From Thermoplasmatales archaeon I-plasma (GTDB lineage: Archaea > Thermoplasmatota > Thermoplasmata > Thermoplasmatales > GCA-001856825): a DNA stretch of 64,000 nt. Made by a program: the position numbers and the translations under genes. Each line of letters opens with the position of its first letter. Position 1 is the stretch's first letter. The notes below the pieces were generated by a model. That model was not told the origin of the DNA and did not search any database. It saw only the letters and a program-made list of their open reading frames with translations. The DNA lies in NCBI GenBank assembly GCA_001856825.1, contig ATMD01000001.1, forward strand, positions 178,581-242,580, given 5' to 3'. Shown one piece after another: positions 17,773 through 27,036 of the stretch.

Positions 17773-19716
17773 CTACTTCCTTCCCTTTTGGACAAGTGGT
17801 TCAAGCGAAAACTGCTTTATCGTATAGTTCCTAGGAGAGGAGAATGGCCGGAATTCCTTCCCGTTACCTGTGAAGAATTTGCTGAAGAATTCAACGTAAA
17901 TCAACCTAGCACCCTGTATTCCAGGCTCAAAGACCGCAATGACGAGGTTCAGCATCTGCCCTATGATAAGTATGACGAATCCCAGTATGACGAACCCTAT
18001 GGAATGCCTGAGTGAACCAAGGAAAATATCGTCAAACACCAGCGCTAGAATGACGGATGAGAGCAGAATACCTACCAGCCTGGTGTAGGAGAGGATGTGG
18101 CTTATGATAGTCGTGACCTCAAGTAGCGCCTGCGCCTTCTCTGAGTAGAGTACTATTCCAAGACCAACTGCAAGCATGGGGAATGCAATGAGTGCAAAGA
18201 CGTTCTTTTCAGGGTTCAGGTTCTGCCTCCTCAGTACCTCGAGACCGATAATTACAATGGAGTATGCAAGCAGGAGCCAACCTATCTTCCCTATGGCTTC
18301 CTTGTTCCTCCCGTGGATATAATTGATAATGAATCCAAATATGAGCCCTAGGCTAACCATTGCCACTCCAACGTACCCGGACAATAGAAGAAGCAGCTTC
18401 AATCCAGACGGCTGGAGAACAGCAAAGTGTGGATAATTGAAGCTGAACCCAAAGTAATTGTCGAAAAGTATGCCTACTGCTATCGCCAGGATCGAGCCAG
18501 GGACCATTGCCTTCGCAACAGTCTTGAGGCTTTTCCTGCTCATCATGCTGAGGATGAACCTTCCTATGAATCTGGGAATTCTAGACCTCTTTGGAGGGTG
18601 ATCCACCCTTCTTATGATCCAGAGGGAGAGCAAAAGTATGGTCACACCATACCCTACGTCCCCTATCATGAACCCGAAGAATATCGGGAATATCAGCGCG
18701 AATACGAGCGTGGGATCAAACTCAACCGACTGAGGAAGTGAGTAGAATCTGATGAAGAATTCGAACAGTTTTATCCTCCTCGGGTTCTTGAGTGCTGTAG
18801 GAGGAACATCGTCAGTTTCAACCTTCTCAACTATTATTTCGTCTTTCGTGAGCGAAGAGAGGACATTCTTCATCTGTTCGAAATTCATTGCAGGGACCCA
18901 CCCTTCAAGCACAAGTGCCCGTTCAGTTCCAGATATCTTGGAAGATACGTCGATCTTCTTCAGCTCGATGTCCAGCTGCTCCCTTATCGCTGCAACCTTG
19001 CTGAAGTTCTTGTCAGATATCTTTCCAAGTTCTTTCCTTATCTCTTCGATGAGATGCGCTGTTTCATTTAGCCTTTCCTTCTGTTTTGCCAGCACATCCT
19101 GTACTTTCCCGCTTTCATTGGGCACGGGGAAGACGTCGATCTTCTCGTTCTTTATGATGTCTGCGAACTGTGACTCTGAATACTTCGGGACTACCGCCAG
19201 TATGTAATCCCCTCCACCAATGACCATAATGTCCTTTACTCCCTTCAATTTTGCATTTATTTCTTCTTCATTCTCAATGAGGTAGGAGGTGATATTTGTC
19301 CCGTTCAACAGTGATAGATCTTCATTGTAGAATGTCATTTTCTCCAGGACGGCAACCTCTTCCTGTATCAACTTCTGGGTGGACAGTGCGGCGCTTTCCC
19401 TTTCCCTCAAGCTCCTTACCTGTTCGAAGATGCCTATATCCTCAGCTGCAGCAACCAGCTCCTTCACGTCCCTGAAGAGCATCTTTTCCCCGTCTTCCCT
19501 CGGAATCATTGAGGATTCCAGTCCTCTTACCTTCCTTGAGAGCTCACTGAGTTTTGCGTATGACTCGCCTGCCGGGAGGGGTTTTATCATATCTGATGTT
19601 ATTGAAACAGGCTCAATTTGCAGGATCCCCATGTCATGGAGTGCGGAGAGCACCACCTCTTCGTTTGATTTAGTGGAAATGATCCTCACTCTCAGCATCT
19701 TCACGGGGGTTAGCAT
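17773..19716 (-). CDS. atpI: A-type ATP synthase subunit I (a-subunit)
   Basis: 647 residues, the normal length. The first ~330 residues are cytosolic with long coiled coils (peripheral-stalk arm, for example KLSELSRKVRGLESS, LAKQKERLNETAHLIEEI); the rest has about seven membrane helices forming the proton half-channels, with PIFFGFMIGDVGYG and the late helices SHILSYTRLVGILLSSVILAL, which carry the essential Arg in SYTRLVG. Starts nine bases after atpH behind a GGTAA element. Last gene of the operon. Confidence 0.94.
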   Translation of the reverse strand: MLTPVKMLRVRIISTKSNEEVVLSALHDMGILQIEPVSITSDMIKPLPAGESYAKLSELSRKVRGLESSMIPREDGEKMLFRDVKELVAAAEDIGIFEQVRSLRERESAALSTQKLIQEEVAVLEKMTFYNEDLSLLNGTNITSYLIENEEEINAKLKGVKDIMVIGGGDYILAVVPKYSESQFADIIKNEKIDVFPVPNESGKVQDVLAKQKERLNETAHLIEEIRKELGKISDKNFSKVAAIREQLDIELKKIDVSSKISGTERALVLEGWVPAMNFEQMKNVLSSLTKDEIIVEKVETDDVPPTALKNPRRIKLFEFFIRFYSLPQSVEFDPTLVFALIFPIFFGFMIGDVGYGVTILLLSLWIIRRVDHPPKRSRIPRFIGRFILSMMSRKSLKTVAKAMVPGSILAIAVGILFDNYFGFSFNYPHFAVLQPSGLKLLLLLSGYVGVAMVSLGLIFGFIINYIHGRNKEAIGKIGWLLLAYSIVIIGLEVLRRQNLNPEKNVFALIAFPMLAVGLGIVLYSEKAQALLEVTTIISHILSYTRLVGILLSSVILALVFDDIFLGSLRHSIGFVILGFVILIIGQMLNLVIAVFEPGIQGARLIYVEFFSKFFTGNGKEFRPFSSPRNYTIKQFSLEPLVQKGRK

Positions 19717-19725
19717 CTGTTTACC

Positions 19726-20034
19726 TCATTCCATCAGTATATCCATCATCTTGTCAAGCACTTCCTTGGAAACCTGCCGTTTCAGCTTGCCTATTTCTTC
19801 CTCGAATTTCCTCTCTATCTCCTTTGCCTCATTTGATGCAGATTCCCTCACTGCGCCAATCTTCGTCTCGTATTCCTTCATGGCAGCTTCCTCAGCTTCC
19901 TTAAGTATCTCCTTCTTCTTCTCTAGGGCTTCCCTCACTATCCTCTTGCTTTCTTCCGCTGCCCTTGCTAGCCTTTCCTTGCTTTCCCTTTCCTTTTCCT
20001 TTATTGCTTTCAGCGTATCTAAATCAGCAGTCAC
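19726..20034 (-). CDS. atpH: A-type ATP synthase subunit H (peripheral stalk)
   Basis: 102 residues, almost wholly charged coiled coil (KEKERESKERLARAAEESK and onward), as expected for the stalk subunit that pairs with subunit E. The GTG start at 20034 overlaps the stop of the small upstream membrane-protein gene by four bases (GTGA), so translation is coupled. In many archaea atpH heads the operon; here it is the second to last gene. Confidence 0.85.
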   Translation of the reverse strand: MTADLDTLKAIKEKERESKERLARAAEESKRIVREALEKKKEILKEAEEAAMKEYETKIGAVRESASNEAKEIERKFEEEIGKLKRQVSKEVLDKMMDILME

Positions 20035-20159
20035 AGTATCACCTTCAGGATAACGTAAATTGCCACCATGAGTATAGACAGGTTCACGGCCACGATCACC
20101 CTCGTGACCAGGAAGAACCTCCTCTGTGCTTCATTTGCGAACCTATACAGCTTCCTCAC
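20031..20159 (-). CDS. 42-residue single-helix membrane protein inside the ATP synthase operon
   Basis: Read directly on the minus strand. GTG start at 20159, inside the end of atpD (17-base overlap); TGA stop at 20031-20033 overlapping the GTG of atpH (GTGA). The peptide begins VRKLYRFANEAQRRFFLVTR, a basic amphipathic stretch, then one hydrophobic helix (VIVAVNLSILMVAIYVILKVIL). Position right after atpD matches the small ahaG gene reported at the end of the Methanosarcina ahaHIKECFABDG operon; homology is not shown. The double coupling argues strongly that it is translated. Confidence 0.68.
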   Translation of the reverse strand: MRKLYRFANEAQRRFFLVTRVIVAVNLSILMVAIYVILKVIL

Positions 20160-20784
20160 CCCTTTCCTCCATCTTTCCCTTTATCATCTTGAGCGTTATG
20201 AAAGTCTCCCTGTCTATCTCGTCAAGTCTCATCTTTATGTAGTTTGCAGTTTCAGTGAGTCTGGGGATGAGAACGTTCTCAATTGAATTTGTTCTCCTCT
20301 TTGTCTTGTCAATTTCAATGAGCAGTTTCCTCATTGCTATCTCCTTTTCTGCAATAATCATGAGATAGTTCAGGAGGTCCTTGAAACTCTTCCTGGTTTC
20401 CATGAGGGAAGTTGGGAGGGCGATGTTCTCATACAGTTCGTTCATGAAGGAATCCTCCCTCGTCATGGCAACCTCAGGTATCCTGACCCCCATGACGTTC
20501 TTCGCTGCGATGTCAACCTTCAGGTGCGGCTGGAAGAATGCTGCGTTCTCTATCTCCAGTTTCCCCGCCATGATTTCAGAGAGCCTCTCGCTCTCCATCG
20601 CCTCCTCTATGCTCTTCGTCACGTCCTCCCTCATCCCCTTCACCTCCTTAGCGACCTTGAAAAATTCCATGATCAATGATGACCGCTTGAGCTTCAATAG
20701 GGTCAGCCCCCTCTTTGCCAGCCTGATCCTTCCCCTCGTTTTGAGGAGTTCCATCCTAGTTGGTCTTATATCTGAAATCTCCAA
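20143..20784 (-). CDS. atpD: A-type ATP synthase subunit D (central rotor stalk)
   Basis: 213 residues, the usual size. The N-terminal IRPTRMELLKTRGRIRLAKRGLTLLKLKRSSLI and the C-terminal RRTNSIENVLIPRLTETANYI helix are family signatures of the antiparallel coiled-coil rotor shaft inside the A3B3 head. Begins one base after the stop of atpB. Confidence 0.95.
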   Translation of the reverse strand: MEISDIRPTRMELLKTRGRIRLAKRGLTLLKLKRSSLIMEFFKVAKEVKGMREDVTKSIEEAMESERLSEIMAGKLEIENAAFFQPHLKVDIAAKNVMGVRIPEVAMTREDSFMNELYENIALPTSLMETRKSFKDLLNYLMIIAEKEIAMRKLLIEIDKTKRRTNSIENVLIPRLTETANYIKMRLDEIDRETFITLKMIKGKMEERGEEAV

Positions 20785-20785
20785 T

Positions 20786-22168
20786 TCATTTCCCCCATTT
20801 ACCGTACTTCTGGATGTAGTCCCTCTTGACCCTGTTCATCTCCATTTCCGGAAGGCTTGCCATCAGTTCCCATCCTTTGTCCAGCGTGGCTTCAATTGTC
20901 CTGTCCTCATTGTAACTCTGGTTTACAAACTTGGCCTCGAACTGGTTCGCGAACTCAAGGTACGTCCTGTCCTCCTTCCCCAGAGCTTCCATTCCAACTA
21001 TCGCACTCAGGCTCTTGAGGTCAGTGCCACGGCCGTATGCTGAATAAAGCTGGTCAGCTACGCCACGATGGTCCTCCCTCGTTCTTCCCTTCCCTATCCC
21101 CTGGTTCATCAGCCTAGACAGGGATGGGAGGACGTTTATCGGAGGATATATGCCTCTCCTGTGCAGGTCCCTGCTTACGAATATCTGACCTTCTGTTATG
21201 TAACCCGTGAGATCTGGGATAGGATGAGTCATGTCGTCCGATGGCATGGAGAGTATTGGCAGCTGCGTGATAGACCCGTTCCTCCCCTTTATCTTGCCTG
21301 CCCTCTCGTATATTGTCGAAAGATCAGTGTAAAGGTAACCAGGATATCCCCTTCTACCAGGGACTTCTTCCCTTGCTGCAGAAATTTCCCTGAGAGCTTC
21401 AGCGTAATTTGTCATGTCTGTAAGAATGACGAGGACGTGCATCTCCCTCTCATAAGCAAGGTATTCCGCTGCAGTCAGCGCAACCCTTGGAAGTATCGTT
21501 CTCTCCATTGACGGATCTGATGCGAGGTTGAGGAAGAGCACAGACCTCATCAGAGCACCCGTGCTCCTGAACTCGTCGATGAAGAAGTTCGCTTCCTCCG
21601 ATGTGATTCCCATTGCTGCGAATACTATGGAAAATCCCTCCGATGAGCTCAGCACCTTCGCCTGTCTTGCTATCTGTGCTGCAAGCCTGTTGTGCGGGAG
21701 TCCGGATCCAGAGAATAGCGGCAGTTTCTGACCCCTGACGAGCGTGTTCATCCCGTCTATCGTGGAAATGCCAGTCTGGATGAATTCTGAAGGCTCCTCC
21801 CTCGAATACGGATTTATCGCATTTCCCACGATCTCCACCTTCTCATCCGAGATTAAGCTCCCCATGCCGTCCCTTGGCTCACCTAGCCCGTTGAACACCC
21901 TTCCTATCATCTCATCCGATACGGGTATCCTTGCTATTTCCCCGGTGAATCTAACGGATGTGTTCTGGACGTCTAGCCCAGTGGTCGGGCCGAATATCTG
22001 CACAATCGCTATGCCCTTTCTCGCCTCAAGCACCTGTCCTGTTTTCCTCTCACCGTTGGAGAGCGTTATCTCTACCATCTCGTTGTAGCCTACGTTCTCC
22101 ACCCTTTCAACGAATAACAGCGGTCCCGCTATCTTCGAAACTGTCTTGTACCTCATATCAGAACTCAT
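20786..22168 (-). CDS. atpB: A-type ATP synthase subunit B (regulatory head subunit)
   Basis: 460 residues, non-catalytic B subunit. No P-loop; instead the conserved [22 protein letters not shown], followed by [49 protein letters not shown] and the [30 protein letters not shown] signature. Its ATG overlaps the atpA stop (ATGA, 22165-22168). Directly followed by atpD. Confidence 0.97.
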   Translation of the reverse strand: MSSDMRYKTVSKIAGPLLFVERVENVGYNEMVEITLSNGERKTGQVLEARKGIAIVQIFGPTTGLDVQNTSVRFTGEIARIPVSDEMIGRVFNGLGEPRDGMGSLISDEKVEIVGNAINPYSREEPSEFIQTGISTIDGMNTLVRGQKLPLFSGSGLPHNRLAAQIARQAKVLSSSEGFSIVFAAMGITSEEANFFIDEFRSTGALMRSVLFLNLASDPSMERTILPRVALTAAEYLAYEREMHVLVILTDMTNYAEALREISAAREEVPGRRGYPGYLYTDLSTIYERAGKIKGRNGSITQLPILSMPSDDMTHPIPDLTGYITEGQIFVSRDLHRRGIYPPINVLPSLSRLMNQGIGKGRTREDHRGVADQLYSAYGRGTDLKSLSAIVGMEALGKEDRTYLEFANQFEAKFVNQSYNEDRTIEATLDKGWELMASLPEMEMNRVKRDYIQKYGKWGK

Positions 22169-24459
22169 ATCTTATCAGCCCTCCCCTTTATTTCATCTTC
22201 CATCAGTTTGGAAAGGGAAGTGAAGTACTGCTCCACATCTCCCTCCTTGACCTCCTTGAACCTTGACAGCTTCTCCCTGTAGGAAAGTGAATTCAGGTCG
22301 GATACAGCAGCTCCCTTCGAAACTGCGTACTTTTCAAGCTGGTCCATCTGCAGTATTGATTTCAGGATCAGGAACTGTTTCTTGAGGGAACAGTATGTAT
22401 CAACATCATCAAATGCACTCTGTTGCAGGAAATATTCCCTTATCGCCCTTGCAACGTCAAGTACCTCCTTCTCATTTTCCGGGAGTGCATCATAACCTAC
22501 CAGCTGCGCAACCTCCTGCAGCTCGCTCTCCTCCTGGAGTATCTCCATGCTCCTCAGGTACTGTGAATGCCATTCCTGGGAAACGTTCTTTTCAAACCAT
22601 TTCCTCACGTCCTCTGAATATAGGGAATAGCTTGTCAGCCAGTTAACGGATGGGAAGTGCCTCCTCTGCGCAAGGGATGCATCCAGCCCCCAGAAAACCC
22701 TAGTTACCCTGAGCGTGTTCTGTGAAACTGGCTCTGAAATATCTCCACCAGGAGGTGAAACTGCACCTATTATCGTCACCGATCCCGTCCTCTGCTTTTG
22801 CCCTAGCACAACCGAATTTCCCGCCCTTTCGTAGAACTCAGCAACCCTCCTACCAAGATACGCCGGATATCCCTCTTCTCCCGGCATCTCTTCGAGCCTT
22901 CCTGATATCTCCCTCAGCGCCTCTGCCCATCTCGATGTGCTGTCAGCCATGAGGGCTACGTTATAACCCATGTCCCTGAAGTATTCTGCCATTGTTACGC
23001 CCGTGTAGATGCTAGCCTCCCTGGCTGCCACTGGCATGTTTGATGTGTTCGCTATCAGTATTGTTCTCTCCATAAGCGGTTTCCCTGTCTTCGGGTCTGT
23101 CAGCTCAGGGAATGTGGTGAGAATCTCAGTCATCTCATTTCCCCTTTCACCGCATCCTACGTAGATGACAACCTCAGAATCTGCCCATTTCGCCAGCTGG
23201 TGCTGAACAACTGTATTGTGAAGCACTATACCGCCATAGCCACCAATGAAATTCCTCCCATAATCGGGAACGGACAGGTCAAAAACGTCGAACGGGCCGT
23301 ATTGCAGCTCCGTTTCCACAATTTCGTCTGCGAACACCTCATTTATCTGCTGTGCCATCATCATTCCGCTTGATCCAGCTCCATTATTTCCTATCCTGTT
23401 CTTAGTGCATAGAATCCTGTCACCCTTGGTAAGATGAGATGACATTGTTTCTGAAATATCTCCCTTTTCATTTACCCTGAAGAGTTTGTGGACGGGCGTG
23501 ACGCGTACTTCCCTTCCCGTTGCTGTTCTAATTTTTACCACCGTGTCGCTCCTTCCCTTGTAGATTAGATTTGATTCGCTTTCAACAATTTCCCCGTCCT
23601 GGTATGAAAAAAGCTCAACAGGTTCCGATGTTTCAATGTATTCTTCACCAATTCCAACAGTCCTCTTTCCCGTTACTCTGCTCTTTTCGTACAGTTCTTC
23701 TATCTTGACAACAGATCCATCCCTGAGCAGAACGGGTGTATCCCCTGTGACGCATTTACCTGATCCAAATGGACCGGGTACTGCAACAGTCCCTCCTTTT
23801 GCAACTGGGAAGAATGTATCGATGACCCTCTGTCCCGTGATTAATGGAATCTCAGGTGGCAGTTTCCTTACGACAGGTCTTGGAGACCTGACCGGCCAGT
23901 ACTGCCCCATTGAAACTTCCCTGGAACCTGACTTTGACGAGAGATGTGCGACGGTCTCAACCGGACCGAACTGCCCTTCAGATATGTCCGCAATCACGCC
24001 TTCCATCCCGGGAGGGACCATGATCCTGTGCTCTATTATCGACGTTTCCTGCACAGTCCCTATCACGTCGCCAGCTGTTACGCTTTCTCCCATCTTTACG
24101 GATGGGACGAATTTCCATTTCTTCTTCAGGTCCACGGGATCGGGGTAAAGCCCCCTCTTTATGAAATCGCCCGTTTGAGCCCTTATTACATCCAGAGGTC
24201 TCTGGATTCCGTCGTAGATTGACTTCAATACTCCAGGTGCAAGAAGAACTGAGAGCGGCCTGAGCGTAGATTCCACTTTGTCACCCGGCTTTATGCCGCT
24301 GGTATCCTCGTAGACCTGGATGGTTGCCTTGTCGCCCTCCATCCTTATTATCTCGCCAACGAGTCCCATCTCGCCGACTCTCACAACATCGTACATCTTG
24401 GCGCCCTCAACATCTTCGCCGATAACAACCGGCCCCGCAACTCTCAATATCTTTCCCAT
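22165..24459 (-). CDS. atpA: A-type ATP synthase catalytic subunit A, interrupted by an intein
   Basis: 764-residue precursor; without its 180-residue intein the subunit would be 584 residues, the normal length. Extein landmarks: [21 protein letters not shown] at the start, the long non-homologous insert (residues ~110-200), the P-loop GPFGSGK split after Lys235 and continued by Thr416 ([13 protein letters not shown]), then [43 protein letters not shown] and [17 protein letters not shown] hydrolysis/synthesis depends on correct splicing because the intein separates the P-loop Lys and Thr. Follows atpF with no gap. Confidence 0.97.
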   Translation of the reverse strand: MGKILRVAGPVVIGEDVEGAKMYDVVRVGEMGLVGEIIRMEGDKATIQVYEDTSGIKPGDKVESTLRPLSVLLAPGVLKSIYDGIQRPLDVIRAQTGDFIKRGLYPDPVDLKKKWKFVPSVKMGESVTAGDVIGTVQETSIIEHRIMVPPGMEGVIADISEGQFGPVETVAHLSSKSGSREVSMGQYWPVRSPRPVVRKLPPEIPLITGQRVIDTFFPVAKGGTVAVPGPFGSGKCVTGDTPVLLRDGSVVKIEELYEKSRVTGKRTVGIGEEYIETSEPVELFSYQDGEIVESESNLIYKGRSDTVVKIRTATGREVRVTPVHKLFRVNEKGDISETMSSHLTKGDRILCTKNRIGNNGAGSSGMMMAQQINEVFADEIVETELQYGPFDVFDLSVPDYGRNFIGGYGGIVLHNTVVQHQLAKWADSEVVIYVGCGERGNEMTEILTTFPELTDPKTGKPLMERTILIANTSNMPVAAREASIYTGVTMAEYFRDMGYNVALMADSTSRWAEALREISGRLEEMPGEEGYPAYLGRRVAEFYERAGNSVVLGQKQRTGSVTIIGAVSPPGGDISEPVSQNTLRVTRVFWGLDASLAQRRHFPSVNWLTSYSLYSEDVRKWFEKNVSQEWHSQYLRSMEILQEESELQEVAQLVGYDALPENEKEVLDVARAIREYFLQQSAFDDVDTYCSLKKQFLILKSILQMDQLEKYAVSKGAAVSDLNSLSYREKLSRFKEVKEGDVEQYFTSLSKLMEDEIKGRADKI
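23215..23754 (-). other. Mini-intein in atpA (VMA-type, P-loop insertion site)
   Basis: 180 residues, 236-415 of the precursor. Block A starts with the splicing nucleophile Cys ([13 protein letters not shown]); block B is [13 protein letters not shown] with the TxxH histidine; block F is [19 protein letters not shown]; block G ends GGIVLHN, the terminal His-Asn, followed by Thr as +1 residue. There is no room for a homing endonuclease between blocks B and F, so it is a mini-intein fixed by vertical descent. Same insertion point as the Thermoplasma VMA inteins. Confidence 0.93.
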
Positions 24460-24804
24460 TCAAATTCCCCCTAAATCTATCTTAATTCCCAGAACCCTTC
24501 TTGCCAGGTCAGAAATTCCCTCTTCCTCTCCCGTTACCTTCACAGGCACGAAAACAACTAGCGGAGATACGGATGTGCTGACCATTGAGAAGAATTTCCT
24601 GTCCAGACTCCCTGCAAACGTGTTGGAAACAAGTATGAGGCCGTACCTTCCGGAATAGTAGAGTTCCTTGAGCACGTCCGGGAACGTTTTCTCTTCTGAT
24701 ACAAAAACATCCTCTATGCCCACCAGCTTGAACCCTATTGATAGCTCCCTCTCGCCTATGAATGCAATCTTTCCGAACTTCTTCTTGTCATCCATCATCT
24801 TCAC
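24460..24804 (-). CDS. atpF: A-type ATP synthase subunit F
   Basis: 114 residues. Contains the family core IAFIGERELSIGFKLVGIEDVFV, then a middle helix and YGLILVSNTFAG, the Rossmann-like fold of the rotor subunit that binds D. The ATG overlaps the stop of atpC (ATGA at 24801-24804) and its own stop is adjacent to the atpA start. A second ATG two codons in is an alternative start. Confidence 0.9.
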   Translation of the reverse strand: MKMMDDKKKFGKIAFIGERELSIGFKLVGIEDVFVSEEKTFPDVLKELYYSGRYGLILVSNTFAGSLDRKFFSMVSTSVSPLVVFVPVKVTGEEEGISDLARRVLGIKIDLGGI

Positions 24805-25865
24805 CCGAGGTTAATCGTGGTCATCTTGATAGTCTCCTCATTTATGCCGTAGTACCTGCTGAACACCAGGTTCCTGATGTCCTTCCATTCAGCTTCAGCC
24901 CTCATCAGGAATGCAATTATATTGTTTAAAGAAAGGGATGACATTTCAAGCGTGGATATGAACTCCCAGTAAAGGTTGCTGTTCAGCTGTCCTTCCAATC
25001 CAACGAGTGACCCTCTTCTCCTGTAGAAATCAAGCCCCTTGGAAAGATCGCTATACCCCTTGAGCTTCTGCACTGCCTCTTCCACGGAACCACTCTTCAT
25101 CAGGTCATCAGTTGTCTGCTGGGAGAGGCTCCCTCCTGAAATGATGTAATTGGAAATGTTGTCTGTGGAAGAATACTCTATGTTCTTGAGTATCGTCATT
25201 ATGTTCTTCACGTCTATCGTTTTCTTTATCAGCCTGAATATGGGTCCCTCCGTCCCCGAATAGAACCTGAACTTCTCCTTCATCATGTCGTAATAGTAGA
25301 GGTCCAGTGAAAGCAGGAGGGTTGATAAGTTGTTTGATTTCCTGTAATCGTCCAGGTATGACAGCAGCACCTTTCCGTAACCGAACTTCAGGAGGTAAGA
25401 AACTATTTCCTCAATCCCGTCCATTGAAAGTATGTTCCTGTAGTCATTCCTGTCAAGCAGTCCGGCAAACATTCCAAGGGGGGCGTTGTTCTCAGAAATC
25501 AGATGCTTCTCTGTCTCATCCAACTTAAGGTTCAGGTTCTTAGAGATGAGTATGGTCTTAATGTTGTGCAGGTCCCACTTTATCAGGTAGGATACTATCA
25601 GGTCCTTGCCGTTCTGGGGGGTCACCGAAAGGGAATACTTGTTTATACGTGACAGGTGATTGTTGTTGGAAGCTTCAAGCAGATCTATTCCCTGATAATT
25701 TGCAGAGCTTGAAGAAAAATCGTCCCCGTAACCCCTGTCCCCCAGATAGGAAATGAAATCTGCTGGAGTGGACAGTCGGAGCATCTCCTCATAATCCACC
25801 CTCTTCAGGAACTGTGTTTTAGTGACCTTGAGACTTCCGTACGGGAGGCCATATGCGTTGAGCAA
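24801..25865 (-). CDS. atpC: A-type ATP synthase subunit C (rotor funnel, V-type d homologue)
   Basis: 354 residues, mainly helical, normal length. Typical features are the early LSTPADFISYLGDRGYGDDF segment, WDLHNIKTILISKN and a later copy VKNIMTILKNIEY, and near the end LSLNNIIAFLMRAEAEWKDIRNLVFSRYYGI, the conserved C-terminal repeat (NIxxFxxxKExExRNLRxI in relatives). Couples the c-ring to the D/F shaft. Lies five bases after atpE. Confidence 0.9.
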   Translation of the reverse strand: MLNAYGLPYGSLKVTKTQFLKRVDYEEMLRLSTPADFISYLGDRGYGDDFSSSSANYQGIDLLEASNNNHLSRINKYSLSVTPQNGKDLIVSYLIKWDLHNIKTILISKNLNLKLDETEKHLISENNAPLGMFAGLLDRNDYRNILSMDGIEEIVSYLLKFGYGKVLLSYLDDYRKSNNLSTLLLSLDLYYYDMMKEKFRFYSGTEGPIFRLIKKTIDVKNIMTILKNIEYSSTDNISNYIISGGSLSQQTTDDLMKSGSVEEAVQKLKGYSDLSKGLDFYRRRGSLVGLEGQLNSNLYWEFISTLEMSSLSLNNIIAFLMRAEAEWKDIRNLVFSRYYGINEETIKMTTINLG

Positions 25866-25869
25866 ATAA

Positions 25870-26436
25870 TCACCTGATAGAATCCCTGGCCAGTTTCAGG
25901 ATCTTTTCCATCTTGCTCCTCAGTATCTCTCTGAAAGTCAGGTCCACCATGACCTTTCCATCCGCAGAAGTTACGACAACACCGCCCAGTTCGTCCATCC
26001 CCTTCTGGATCATCGTTATGGGAAGACCCATCTCCTTGAATTTTTGGATATCTTTTGGGTCCACATACGCAATGGATCCAGGACCAAGAGCCCTGTGTGC
26101 ATCTTCTATTTTCCCCTTCAGGAAATCGTAATATCTAGGCGATCCCCTGAATTTTGAAATGCTTTCAGTGAGTTTTGAAACGTAATCGTTTTCAATTTCC
26201 TCTATGGACCTCTCAAGTTTCATCCTTCCCTCCAGGGTTGAAGAGGATATCATCCTCTTTCTCAGGGCATCGGCATCTTCAGCAGCCTTCCTGCTGAATG
26301 AGGAGGAAATTGCTTCGACTTCCTTCTGCGCTTCTGAAAGAATTTTCTGCGCTTCCCTCTGGCCCTCAGAAATCAGTGTCTCCTCTTCCTTGAGGGTCTC
26401 CGTTTCTATTCTCTTGAGGATCTCGTCCAGCGACAT
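25870..26436 (-). CDS. atpE: A-type ATP synthase subunit E (peripheral stalk)
   Basis: 188 residues. The N-terminal ~100 residues form a charged right-handed coiled coil (EETLISEGQREAQKILSEAQKEVE) that pairs with subunit H; the C-terminal globular domain ends GMDELGGVVVTSADGKVMVDLTFREILRSK, a family signature (GGxxxxxxDGxxxxxNTxExxL). Lies four bases after the atpK stop. Confidence 0.92.
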   Translation of the reverse strand: MSLDEILKRIETETLKEEETLISEGQREAQKILSEAQKEVEAISSSFSRKAAEDADALRKRMISSSTLEGRMKLERSIEEIENDYVSKLTESISKFRGSPRYYDFLKGKIEDAHRALGPGSIAYVDPKDIQKFKEMGLPITMIQKGMDELGGVVVTSADGKVMVDLTFREILRSKMEKILKLARDSIR

Positions 26437-26440
26437 GAGT

Positions 26441-26674
26441 TCACAGTATGCCGAGCAGCAGGATCAAGCCGAGGACAAAACCGATTATCCACAGCGTCTC
26501 AGGTATAACGAAAAAGAACAGTACTTGACCAAATTTTTCAGGTTTTTCCGCTATAACTCCCATACCCGAAGCACCTATACCGCTTTGTGCCATACCTGTA
26601 CCTATGAGGCCGCCCGCCATCACAATTGATGCGGCGATGGCAAGAAGTGCATCAGTTGTTGTAAGTACCACCAT
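26441..26674 (-). CDS. atpK: A-type ATP synthase subunit K (proteolipid c-subunit)
   Basis: 77 residues, two membrane helices with a Gly/Ala-rich first helix (LAIAASIVMAGGLIGTGMAQSGIG), a polar loop (AEKPEKFGQ) and the ion-binding carboxylate Glu59 in VIPETLWI. A single-hairpin c-subunit with one Glu suggests a proton ring of the simple type. First gene of the operon; ATG at 26674. Confidence 0.93.
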   Translation of the reverse strand: MVVLTTTDALLAIAASIVMAGGLIGTGMAQSGIGASGMGVIAEKPEKFGQVLFFFVIPETLWIIGFVLGLILLLGIL

Positions 26675-26699
26675 TAATATCAGCAGTGCATAATCCAGA

Positions 26700-26709
26700 G
26701 AATAAAAGT
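26700..26709 (-). promoter_or_regulatory. TATA box of the ATP synthase operon
   Basis: On the minus strand the sequence ACTTTTATTC lies about 30 bases before the atpK ATG at 26674. It would start a nearly leaderless operon transcript. No second promoter is obvious before atpI. Confidence 0.45.
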
Positions 26710-26808
26710 ATTTTGCAGATTTTTGTGCGCTGAAAGAATTGCTCCCGCAACAAAGACGGCGCTGAATCGGGATAAGTTGAAATATGCGGAAAAATTTTCT
26801 TGTTCACA

Positions 26809-26879
26809 GCGAGTGTAGTGTAGCGGTAGCACAAAAGCTTCCCAAGCTTTTAACCCGGGTCCGAATCCCGGCACTCGCA
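26809..26879 (+). tRNA. tRNA-Gly (anticodon CCC)
   Basis: 71 bases, complete cloverleaf without intron. Acceptor GCGAGTG pairs fully with CACTCGC; anticodon arm AAAGC/GCTTT with loop TTCCCAA (anticodon CCC); T arm GGGTCCGAATCCC; discriminator A. CCA is not encoded. Intact and isolated between the ATP synthase promoter and the MFS gene. Confidence 0.95.
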
Positions 26880-27036
26880 CTTGTGGCAAAGCAGCTCTTG
26901 TCAAATTTTATTGAAAAAGTTCCAATAGAGTATGAGCTAAATCGGAAAGAGCAATTCTTTTGGAGGCACTCACCGGATGCGTCTTTGCAATCTATTTAGC
27001 AGCGCAAGTCAGTGCAAGCATTAATATAATAACGCA

